A stretch of DNA of 64,000 bases from Terricaulis silvestris (GTDB taxonomy: Bacteria > Pseudomonadota > Alphaproteobacteria > Caulobacterales > Aquidulcibacteraceae), in assembly GCF_009792355.1 (NCBI RefSeq), contig NZ_CP047045.1, positions 1,116,001 to 1,180,000 on the forward strand, in the 5' to 3' direction. The notes beneath the pieces were generated by a model, which was not told the origin of the DNA, made no database searches, and worked only from the letters and a program-made list of their open reading frames with translations. How positions within the stretch are numbered: the stretch's first letter is position 1; each line of letters starts with the position of its first letter. Positions 8,489 through 16,599 of the stretch are shown here, piece after piece. The position numbers were made by a program, and so were the translations under genes.

Positions 8489-10582
8489 ATGAAGCGGCTG
8501 TTTGCGACGGTGTTGGTTGCCTTGGCGGCGCTGGTTGCGCCGACAGCGGCGCAGCTGCCCGGTGCGCAGCGCAATGTCGAAGCCGGGCTGCATTCGTCGC
8601 GGGCCGCCGTGGCGCCGGGCGAGCGCTTCACCATCGTGCTCCGCGAAACCATCCGCGAAGGGTGGCACACCTATTGGCGCAATCCGGGCGACAGTGGCGA
8701 AGCCTCGCAGCTGACCTGGACAACGCCGGCCGGTTGGGCCGTTGGCGAAATCCAGTGGCCTACGCCCGAAGGCATCCCGTTCGCGACGCTGGTGAACTAC
8801 GGCTACGAAGGCGAGGTGCTGTTTCCAATCGAGGTGACGGCGCCAGCGAACGCACGACCGGGAACGGACGCGACATTCAGTGCGGACCTCTATGTCTTGG
8901 TCTGCGCCGACATCTGCATACCAGAAGAGTCCACAGTCACGCTTAGCGTCCCCGTCGCCGCACAAGGCCGCGATGATCCGCAATGGGCGCCGCGCGTCGC
9001 TGCGGCCGTGGCGGCGCTGCCACGTGCTGAGGGCTTGACGGCGACGATCGCCCGGAGCGGGCGCCTGAGCGTCGCGCTGCCGAACGCGACCGACTTTCGC
9101 AATCCGCGCTTCTTCCCATTCAGCCGCGATGTGATGGAGGCGGCCGCGGCGCAGCGGCCGCGCGTCGGGCCGGCGGGCGTGAGTTTCACATTAGCGCCAG
9201 GCGTCAACGACGATTTCGGGACCGTGCCGCTCGAAGGATTGATTGCATTCGAGATGGCCGACGGGACGCGCCGTGGGATCGAGATCTTGGCGGCGCCCGG
9301 CGAACCGATCGCAAACACCGACGCGGAAGCGGCGACGTTCTCTGACGATTATCCGCTGCTCGATCTGGAAGGCGCGCCCGAGCTTGTAGCGCCGGCGCTT
9401 TCAGCGGTCGCACTGATCGCGACGCTGGGCCTGGCATTCCTCGGCGGGTTGATCCTCAACATCATGCCGTGCGTGTTGCCGGTGCTTTCGGTGAAAGCGC
9501 TGGCGTTCGCGGGCGGTGGGCACGCAAGCGAGGCGCGGCGGCAGGGCGTGTTCTACTTTGTGGGCGTGATGGTGACGTTCATGGCGCTGGCCGGCTTGCT
9601 GATCGCGTTGCGCGCGGGGGGCGAAGCCGTGGGTTGGGGCTTTCAGTTGCAGGCCCCGTGGGTGACGAGTGGGCTGGCGCTGCTTTTCTTCGTGATCGGT
9701 CTCAATCTGCTTGGTGTGTTCGAGTTTGGCGCTAGCTTGCAGAACGCCGGCGAGGGGCTGACGCGTCGCGGCGGCGATATGGGCGCGTTCTTTACTGGCG
9801 CGCTTGCCGTCATTGCTGCGACGCCCTGCACGGCGCCGTTTATGGCTGGCGCAATCGGCGCTGCGCTGACGCAGCCGGCAGGCGTGACGCTGCTGATCTT
9901 TGCAGCGCTCGCGCTGGGATTTGCGCTGCCGCTGACGTTGCTGCATTTCGCGCCGGCGCTGCAGCGTTTGATTCCGAAGCCTGGCCTGTGGATGGAGCGT
10001 GCCAAGCAAGTGCTGGCGTTCCCAATGTTCGCGGCGGCGATCTGGTTGGCGTGGGTGCTTGCGGAACAGGCCGGCGCGGTAGGCGTGCAATCGCTGCTCA
10101 ACATTGCGGCTGCTGTCGCGTTCGTGCTGTTCGTGGCGCGTTGGGGCCGTGTGTGGCTGATTGTGGGGCTGATCGTGCTTGCCGGCACTGTTGCGGTGAG
10201 CTGGCGGCCGATCGTTGGCATGCAGCGGGAAGCGGCTTTGGTCTCCGAACCATGGAGTCCGGCGCGTGTCGCCGCGTTGCGCGCCGAAGGGCGTCCGGTG
10301 TTTGTGAACTTCACCGCGGCCTGGTGCATCACCTGCAAGGCCAATGAATTGTCGTCTATGCAGAACCGGCGCGTGGCGCAGGCGTTCGCGGAGGCCGATG
10401 TTGCCTACCTCGAAGCGGATTGGACCAATCGCGATGACGAGATCGCGGCGGCGCTGGCCGAGCATGGCCGCGCCGGGGTTCCGCTCTACCTCTTTTACCC
10501 GCCCGGCGGCGACGTGCAGGTCTTGCCGCAAGTGCTGAGCGAAGCTTTACTGATCGAAACGGTTTCCGGAGACGCGCCATGA
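8489..10582 (+). CDS. DsbD/ScsB-like thiol:disulfide interchange protein
   Basis: A 697-residue inner-membrane reductase that would carry electrons from cytosolic thioredoxin to the periplasm. Domain order: signal peptide; N-terminal ScsB-type domain with the Cys pair VCADICIPEE (~residues 135-142); a membrane domain with the two key cysteine sites NIMPCVLPVL and ATPCTAPFM; and a C-terminal thioredoxin domain with AAWCITCK (~610). The ATG at 8489 follows an in-frame TTG at 8486; the ATG is preferred. The stop overlaps the next gene's start. Confidence 0.92.
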   Translation: MKRLFATVLVALAALVAPTAAQLPGAQRNVEAGLHSSRAAVAPGERFTIVLRETIREGWHTYWRNPGDSGEASQLTWTTPAGWAVGEIQWPTPEGIPFATLVNYGYEGEVLFPIEVTAPANARPGTDATFSADLYVLVCADICIPEESTVTLSVPVAAQGRDDPQWAPRVAAAVAALPRAEGLTATIARSGRLSVALPNATDFRNPRFFPFSRDVMEAAAAQRPRVGPAGVSFTLAPGVNDDFGTVPLEGLIAFEMADGTRRGIEILAAPGEPIANTDAEAATFSDDYPLLDLEGAPELVAPALSAVALIATLGLAFLGGLILNIMPCVLPVLSVKALAFAGGGHASEARRQGVFYFVGVMVTFMALAGLLIALRAGGEAVGWGFQLQAPWVTSGLALLFFVIGLNLLGVFEFGASLQNAGEGLTRRGGDMGAFFTGALAVIAATPCTAPFMAGAIGAALTQPAGVTLLIFAALALGFALPLTLLHFAPALQRLIPKPGLWMERAKQVLAFPMFAAAIWLAWVLAEQAGAVGVQSLLNIAAAVAFVLFVARWGRVWLIVGLIVLAGTVAVSWRPIVGMQREAALVSEPWSPARVAALRAEGRPVFVNFTAAWCITCKANELSSMQNRRVAQAFAEADVAYLEADWTNRDDEIAAALAEHGRAGVPLYLFYPPGGDVQVLPQVLSEALLIETVSGDAP

Positions 10583-11217
10583 ACATCTCACGCAGAGCTT
10601 TGCTTCTCGGCGCAGCCGCTGTCGCGATCGTCGGTGGCGCGAGCGTTGCGATCTTCGGCCAGCCCGCGGAAGCTTCCGTCGAGACCGGCGCGCAGGCGCC
10701 GGCGTTTTCTGTCGTCGACGCGAGCGGCGCCACGCGCACGCTGAGTGAGTTCCACGGCCGCACCGTCGTGCTGGAGTGGACCAACAACGGTTGCCCGTAC
10801 GTGCAGAAGCACTATGGAGCGGGCGCCATGCAGGCGTTGCAGCAGGAAGCGACCGCGAGCGGCGTGGTGTGGCTGCAAGTCATTTCGTCGGCGCAAGGCG
10901 AGCAGGGCTACCTCGATGGCGCCGGCGCGCGGGCGCGAGTGCAAACTGACAACGCGCATCCGACCGCGACCTTGCTCGACGCCACGGGCGTGATGGGACG
11001 CGCGTATGGCGCACGCAACACGCCGCACATGTTCGTCATCAATGGCGAGGGCGTGTTGGTTTACCAAGGCGCGATCGACGATCGCCCATCGGCGCGGCCG
11101 TCAACGCTGGAGGGCGCCAACAATTACGTGCGCGCGGCTTTGGCTGATGTCGCGGCGGGACGCGCGGTGCGCGTGGCTGAAACCACGCCTTACGGCTGCT
11201 CGGTTAAGTACGCTTAG
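10579..11217 (+). CDS. periplasmic redoxin (thioredoxin-like)
   Basis: A 212-residue thioredoxin-fold protein with a Tat-like N-terminus (SRRALLLGAAA). The active-site region is WTNNGCPYVQKHY, with one cysteine in place of a CxxC, as in redoxins. NTPHMFVIN is the cis-Pro loop. A second cysteine occurs at the very end (PYGCSVKY) and might act as a resolving thiol. It overlaps the DsbD-like gene as ATGA, so the membrane reductase may be its electron donor. That partnership is inference from gene order. Confidence 0.88.
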   Translation: MNISRRALLLGAAAVAIVGGASVAIFGQPAEASVETGAQAPAFSVVDASGATRTLSEFHGRTVVLEWTNNGCPYVQKHYGAGAMQALQQEATASGVVWLQVISSAQGEQGYLDGAGARARVQTDNAHPTATLLDATGVMGRAYGARNTPHMFVINGEGVLVYQGAIDDRPSARPSTLEGANNYVRAALADVAAGRAVRVAETTPYGCSVKYA

Positions 11218-11609
11218 CGTTGCGCCACGGCTTGTTCGGCTGCGCGGTCGGCGGCAGCCGAGGCGGCCATCGGCGCGATCAGGATGGCGTCGTCCAGCAG
11301 CACGCGCAGGTTCATGAACGCGGCGTCGCGCTCGGCCTGATCATCGGCGGATTGAAATTCGGCGGCACGTTCGCGGGCGTCTTCGGCGATGCCGTGAAAG
11401 ATGCACGGCAGGTCTTGCTCAACACCAGCTGCGCGGAGCGCCACGGAGAGGCGTTCGGCGTCGCCGGAGAATTCCACGATCTCGGTCAGGAAGGCAGGGG
11501 TGATTTCGGTCTGAGCCGTCAGGGTGCGGGCTTCGGCCTCGACCTCGGTCGCGAGGGAGGGCAGCTCGGCGAGGCTGACATTCAGCATCAAAGCGAGACA
11601 GGTGAGCAT
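11214..11609 (-). CDS. small exported protein, unknown
   Basis: A 131-residue protein with a short signal-like start (MLTCLALMLNVSLA) and a mostly helical, Ala/Glu-rich body containing one further cysteine (DLPCIFHG). No family was recognised. The start at 11609 gives a signal peptide; an upstream ATG at 11651 places arginines before it. Its stop codon overlaps the stop of the convergent redoxin gene. Confidence 0.6.
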   Translation of the reverse strand: MLTCLALMLNVSLAELPSLATEVEAEARTLTAQTEITPAFLTEIVEFSGDAERLSVALRAAGVEQDLPCIFHGIAEDARERAAEFQSADDQAERDAAFMNLRVLLDDAILIAPMAASAAADRAAEQAVAQR

Positions 11610-11717
11610 GGGCGGGGTCCTTCGCCAAATGGGTGAAACCCCGAAAAGCAAGGACCGGGCCGCGCGACAGGGCGTCCCGCTCGCCCCGGGCGGCGGCTTA
11701 CGCTAGGAACCCCGGCC

Positions 11718-13367
11718 ATGAAGGACATGAGCGCCAAGACCGTCACCCTCGAGCTGGAGGGGACGCTAACCATCGCCGACATCGAAGCGGTTGCGCTGGG
11801 CGGCGCCGAGGTGGCGCTATCGCCTGATGCGCGCGATGCGCTGGCGGCGTTCCGCGCGGCGGCGGAGAAAGCGCTGGGCTCGGCCCTACGGGACGATCCG
11901 GATCGGCGCGTCTACGGGCTGAACACCGGCTTTGGGTCGAACTTCAAGGATTACGTCAGCCCCGAGGAGCTGAAGCAGCTCCAGCGCAACTTGATCATAT
12001 CGCACTGCGCCGGGATGGGGCCGCTAGCGCCGGCGCCGGTGGTGCGGGCCACTATGTTGCTCCGCGCCGCGTCGCTCTCGCGGGGACATTCGATGGTGCG
12101 GCCCGTCGTGGTCGAGACATTGATCGACATGCTGAACAATGGCGTGACGCCGGCTGTGCCGCGCAACGGCAGCGTCTCGGCCAGCGGCGATCTCGCGCCA
12201 TTGTCACACGTGGCGGCGGTGGTGATTGGCGAGGGCCGGGTGATGGGTGCGAACGGCGAAGCCGTGACGACGCGCGAATACCTGAAGAGCGCGAAAGACG
12301 CGTTTGCGCCGATCGAACTCGAAATGAAGGAAGGCTTGGCCCTCAACAATGGCTGCCAATACGCCAACGCGTGGGGCGTGCTGGCGACTGCGAAGATGCG
12401 CCGGCTTGTCGAAGCAGCGGCGCTGAATGCAGCACTCGGCGTGCAAGTGATGCGCGGCATGGGCCGGCCCTTCCGTGCCGATTTGCATGCGCTGCGCGCG
12501 CATGCGGGCTCGGTGACGGTGGCGCAGTGGGTGTTCGATCTGCTGGAGGGTTACCAGTTTCAGAATGTCAGCACCGACGTGAAGTACGAGTACGACGGCC
12601 GCATCCAGGATCCGTACAATCTGCGCTGCGCTGCGCAGGTGTTGGGGCCGTGTCTCGAACTGATCGCGCGCGCGGAAAAGACGATGACGATCGAGGCGCG
12701 CAGCGTCACCGACAACCCGATTGATCTGAACACCGACGCCGAACGCTATGACCTGGATGAGATCACATCCGGCGGCCATTTCCACGGCATGCCGCTGGCG
12801 GTCGATATTTTCGGCCTGCTGCAGGCGGCGGGCATCATGGCGCAGATTTCCAATCTGCGCTGTGCGCGGATTGTCGATGCCAGCCGCAACAAAGGGCTTG
12901 GGCCGCAAGTGCGCGGCAACACGCCGAACGCGACGCAATCGGGCTTGATGATTACCGAATACACAACGGCTGGCCTGTGCAATCAGATCTGGGGTCTGGC
13001 GATGCCGTCGCATCTCATGTCGATGCCGACGGATTCCGGTCAGGAGGATCACGTCAGCATGGCCGCAAGTGTGGCGATGCGCGCCTATGAGGCGGCCGAT
13101 TTGCTGGCGGATGTGCTGGCGATTGAAATGGCGTTTGACTCGCAGGCCGAGGCCGTGCGCGGGCGCGAGGCAGGCAAACATGCGCAGGCGCTGGCTCCGG
13201 TCGCGCTTGGCAAGCGCACTCAGGCTGCCCTAGAACAGATCAGCAAGACGTTCCCCTTGGTCGATGGCGACCGGGAATTGTCGTGGGACTTGAAGCAATT
13301 GTCTGAGGCAGTGCTCTCCGGTGAGATCGTGGCAGCGACCGGCTACGTCTTCGCGGCGCGACATTGA
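11718..13367 (+). CDS. aromatic amino acid ammonia-lyase (HAL/PAL family)
   Basis: A 549-residue enzyme of the MIO-dependent lyase family, which removes ammonia from histidine, phenylalanine or tyrosine. The MIO triad is in GSVSASGDLAPLSH, the catalytic tyrosine in VYGLNTGFG, and the late active-site loop is SGQEDHVSM. The QED glutamate and the SH pair in NLIISHCAG are HutH-like, suggesting histidine as substrate. No hutU, hutI or hutG is nearby; the next gene is hisS. The gene could start at the ATG at 11727 instead. Confidence 0.88.
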   Translation: MKDMSAKTVTLELEGTLTIADIEAVALGGAEVALSPDARDALAAFRAAAEKALGSALRDDPDRRVYGLNTGFGSNFKDYVSPEELKQLQRNLIISHCAGMGPLAPAPVVRATMLLRAASLSRGHSMVRPVVVETLIDMLNNGVTPAVPRNGSVSASGDLAPLSHVAAVVIGEGRVMGANGEAVTTREYLKSAKDAFAPIELEMKEGLALNNGCQYANAWGVLATAKMRRLVEAAALNAALGVQVMRGMGRPFRADLHALRAHAGSVTVAQWVFDLLEGYQFQNVSTDVKYEYDGRIQDPYNLRCAAQVLGPCLELIARAEKTMTIEARSVTDNPIDLNTDAERYDLDEITSGGHFHGMPLAVDIFGLLQAAGIMAQISNLRCARIVDASRNKGLGPQVRGNTPNATQSGLMITEYTTAGLCNQIWGLAMPSHLMSMPTDSGQEDHVSMAASVAMRAYEAADLLADVLAIEMAFDSQAEAVRGREAGKHAQALAPVALGKRTQAALEQISKTFPLVDGDRELSWDLKQLSEAVLSGEIVAATGYVFAARH

Positions 13368-13435
13368 CGTTCGCGCCGCGCCCCGACGCGCGCTCGTTCG
13401 TCTCTGACCTCCCTCGTTCCTGAAAGCCTCTCACC

Positions 13436-14917
13436 ATGAGCAATTCTGAATCGTCCCGCGTCGCCGCAGAGAAACCACGCGGCTTTGCTGACCGGCTTGG
13501 CAAGGCGGCATCCGCCGAAGAGCGCGTCGTTGAAGCCGTTGGCCGCGTCTATGAACAATGGGGCTTCGATCGCCTCGAAACGCCCGCGCTTGAATTCACC
13601 GAAGCGTTGGGTAAATTTCTGCCCGACCTCGACCGTCCGAATGAAGGCGTGTTCTCGTTCAAGGACGACGAGCGCTGGCTGTCGCTTCGCTACGATCTCA
13701 CTGCGCCGCTGGCGCGCTTCGCGGCCGAGCAATGGCAAACGTTGCCGAAGCCGTTTCGCCGTTGGGCGGGTGGGCCGGTCTGGCGCAACGAGAAGCCCGG
13801 GCCGGGACGTTTCCGCGAGTTCTGGCAGTGCGACGCGGACACCGTGGGTTCGGCTTCGCCGGCGGCGGACGCTGAGATCGTTGCGTTGGCGTGCGCCGCT
13901 GTTGAAGCGGCCGGCGTCGCGCGCGGCAACTACGTGGTCAAAGTCTCGAGCCGCAAGTTGCTTGACGGCTTACTGGAGTTGGTTGGCGTTCCACAAAGCG
14001 CTCAGTCGCAACGGCTCGTCGTGCTGCGCGCGCTCGACAAATTGGATCGCCTTGGCGCGGAATGCGTGCGTGCGTTGCTCGGGCCGGGCCGCAAAGACGA
14101 GTCCGGCGATTTTACGCAAGGCGCCAAGCTCGAAGCCGCGCAGATCGAGCCGATCCTGAAGTTTGCTACCGCTTCGGCGGAGACACCAACGCCGGATCGA
14201 ATTCTCGGCCTTTGGAACGAAGTGTCGCCGGACTTCAAAGTCGCGCCAGACAGCATCGCCGATGCTGGCGTGAAGGAACTCGCGCAGATTTTCGGTCTAC
14301 TGCAAACGATGGGTTATCTCGACGGCCGCGTGCAACTCGACACGTCGGTTGTGCGAGGGCTCGAATATTACACGGGGCCGGTGTTCGAAGCGCAGCTCAT
14401 CGGCGGCGGCGGCGCGAACTTCGGTTCTGTCGGAGGCGGCGGGCGGTACGACGATCTCGTCGCGCGCTTTACCGGTGAACGCGTGCCGGCGACGGGGTTT
14501 TCGATCGGTGTCAGCCGGCTTGCCGCGGTGAAAGAACGGCTCGGTTGGGGTGAAGTCGTTGCAGCGAATGCGCCCGTTGTTGTGCTCGCGCTCGATGGTG
14601 ATCGCATCGGCGACTATTTCGGCATCGCTCAGGAACTGCGCGACGTTGGCATTCGCGCTGAAGTGTATCTCGGCGGGGCAGGCATGAAGGCTCAATTGAA
14701 GTACGCAGACAAACGCGATGCGCCAATCGTTGTGATCCAAGGCGGTGACGAACTGGCCAAGGGCACGGTGACGCTGAAAGACCTGAAGCTCGGCGCACAG
14801 CTCGCAAAGGACTTGGGCGAGGACCGCGAGGCCTACGCCAAGTCGCGCGAACAGGCGCAGCGTGAAGTTCCTCGCGGAGAAGTTGTCGCTGCAGTGCAGC
14901 AAATGCTCGCCCGCTAG
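13436..14917 (+). CDS. hisS: histidyl-tRNA synthetase, alphaproteobacterial type
   Basis: A 493-residue class II synthetase that charges tRNA-His. Motif 2 appears as GGPVWRNEKPGPGRFREF followed by DADTVG, and the histidine-binding loop is VRGLEYYTGPVFEA. The C-terminal anticodon-binding domain includes KAQLKYADKRDAPIVVIQGG. The NEKPGPGRF form of motif 2 is that of the divergent alphaproteobacterial HisRS, known to work with tRNA-His lacking the extra G-1. It starts 68 bases after the ammonia-lyase gene and may be co-transcribed with it. Confidence 0.93.
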   Translation: MSNSESSRVAAEKPRGFADRLGKAASAEERVVEAVGRVYEQWGFDRLETPALEFTEALGKFLPDLDRPNEGVFSFKDDERWLSLRYDLTAPLARFAAEQWQTLPKPFRRWAGGPVWRNEKPGPGRFREFWQCDADTVGSASPAADAEIVALACAAVEAAGVARGNYVVKVSSRKLLDGLLELVGVPQSAQSQRLVVLRALDKLDRLGAECVRALLGPGRKDESGDFTQGAKLEAAQIEPILKFATASAETPTPDRILGLWNEVSPDFKVAPDSIADAGVKELAQIFGLLQTMGYLDGRVQLDTSVVRGLEYYTGPVFEAQLIGGGGANFGSVGGGGRYDDLVARFTGERVPATGFSIGVSRLAAVKERLGWGEVVAANAPVVVLALDGDRIGDYFGIAQELRDVGIRAEVYLGGAGMKAQLKYADKRDAPIVVIQGGDELAKGTVTLKDLKLGAQLAKDLGEDREAYAKSREQAQREVPRGEVVAAVQQMLAR

Positions 14918-15058
14918 GACGAAAAAGCCACGCTTGGCCGCCTCAATGTCGCCACGCGCTTGACGGCTTGCGGCGGATTGATCCAGGGTCCGCGCCGGCC
15001 GTCGGCGTCGCGGGCGGTCGCGTTTCGGGGAGGAGACGCTCTAAAAATTTGCGACGCG

Positions 15059-15090
15059 AAGCGGCTGCGCCTTGGGGCGCGGCCGCTTTT
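15059..15090 (+). terminator. intrinsic terminator, hisS / nhaA convergent gap
   Basis: Stem GCGGCTGCGCC with GGCGCGGCCGC (one G-U pair), loop TTGG, then TTTT. It sits between the converging hisS and nhaA genes. Confidence 0.75.
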
Positions 15091-15096
15091 CGATTC

Positions 15097-16377
15097 TCAG
15101 GGCTTGGGATCGATGTCTTCGAGGACGCCGCGCGCTTCGGCGATATCTTCTTCAAGGCCGAGCGTTTGATGCGCGGTATGGGCGCTGTGCCGGCACACCC
15201 AGGCGAGCAGCGTCAAACCGAGCACAGCCGAAACCAGCGATCCGCCCAATACACCAAAGCGCACCGGCCTCGCGAGATCGCTGGCGCCGAATGCGAGCGT
15301 GCCGATGAAAAGACTCATGGTGAAGCCAATGCCGGCAAGCACGGAGACGCCGATGATTTGCATCACGGTTCCCGGCAGGCGCTGCTTCAGCGCAGCACTC
15401 GCAAGCAATGCGGCGAGCGTGATGCCGAGCGGTTTGCCGAACACGAGACCGAACGCGATGCCCAGCGCGATGGGGTGAAGCAATGCTGCGACGCCAGCGC
15501 CTTCGAGCACGACGCCGGCATTGGCCAGCGCGAAGATCGGCATGATGGCGAACGTCACCCACGGTTTCAGCGCGTGCTCGGACTCAATCAGCGGTGAGCC
15601 GCCGTCGGCGCGGCGCATTGGTATGGTGATCGCCGTGAGCACGCCGGCGATGGTGGCGTGAACGCCCGAGATCAGCATGAAGGCCCACATCACGACGCCG
15701 AGCATCCCGTAGGGCCAGAGCTTGCTCACGCCGCTCTTGTTCATTGCCAGCATCGCGCAAAACGTGACCAGCGCGCCGCCTAGCGCCCAACCAATGAGGT
15801 GCGTCGAGTAGAAGAGGGCGATGACGAGAATGGCGCCGAGATCGTCGATGATTGCCAGCGCCAGCAGAAAGAGCCGCAGGCCGCCGGGCACGCGCGGGCC
15901 GAGGAGCGAGAGCACGCCGATGGCGAAGGCGATGTCGGTGGCCGCCGGAATGGCCCAGCCGCGCAGATATGCTGGCTCGTGTGCATTGAGCGCGACGAAG
16001 ATAAGCGCAGGCGCGATCATGCCGCCGAGTGCGCCGGCCAGCGGGAGTGCTGCTTCGCGCGGGTTCTTGAACGGCCCTTCGACGCTCTCGCGCTTTAGCT
16101 CGAGCCCGACATAAAGAAAGAAGATCACCATCAGCGCATCGTTGATGATGAGATGCAGGTTTACCGGATGCGCGCCGGCGCCGAGGCCGACCGAGAGACC
16201 GGCAATCTGGTCTTCGAGTAGGTGATGAAAAGCCGAACCGGTCGGACCGTTCAGCAACATGAAAGATAGGACCGTCGCGGCGAGGAGCACGAAACCGGGC
16301 GCGGTGTCGCGCTTGTGCCAAGGTTTGGAGCTCGTACCGCTGTTGCGGTTCTGCAATAGGTCCTCTGACTTCGCCAT
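15097..16377 (-). CDS. nhaA: Na+/H+ antiporter NhaA
   Basis: A 426-residue, multi-spanning inner-membrane antiporter that exchanges sodium for protons for pH and salt homeostasis. The signature aspartates are in ALAIIDDLGAI, and ATDIAFAIGVLSLLG matches the family's unwound helix region. The C-terminus is a longer, acidic cytosolic tail (GLEEDIAEARGVLEDID). It is transcribed away from the TonB receptor, leaving a 222-bp divergent gap in which no clear regulatory motif was recognised. Confidence 0.95.
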   Translation of the reverse strand: MAKSEDLLQNRNSGTSSKPWHKRDTAPGFVLLAATVLSFMLLNGPTGSAFHHLLEDQIAGLSVGLGAGAHPVNLHLIINDALMVIFFLYVGLELKRESVEGPFKNPREAALPLAGALGGMIAPALIFVALNAHEPAYLRGWAIPAATDIAFAIGVLSLLGPRVPGGLRLFLLALAIIDDLGAILVIALFYSTHLIGWALGGALVTFCAMLAMNKSGVSKLWPYGMLGVVMWAFMLISGVHATIAGVLTAITIPMRRADGGSPLIESEHALKPWVTFAIMPIFALANAGVVLEGAGVAALLHPIALGIAFGLVFGKPLGITLAALLASAALKQRLPGTVMQIIGVSVLAGIGFTMSLFIGTLAFGASDLARPVRFGVLGGSLVSAVLGLTLLAWVCRHSAHTAHQTLGLEEDIAEARGVLEDIDPKP

Positions 16378-16599
16378 TACTCATCGCTAAGAAACGCGTC
16401 ATCAAAGCGCAACAGCAATCGCAACGCTCAAGCGACGCTTACGATTTGTCCACGCACCAGCCGTGCGTGAAACAAATCTGTCAACGTACTGACCAAAACT
16501 CGTCAGCAAACTGTCGCCGGTTTGTCGAGGTGGACCGTTAACAGCCGCCCCGCGAGGCGACGCAGCACTGAGCCAGCGTCGCCCCCGAGGGGGTGTTTC

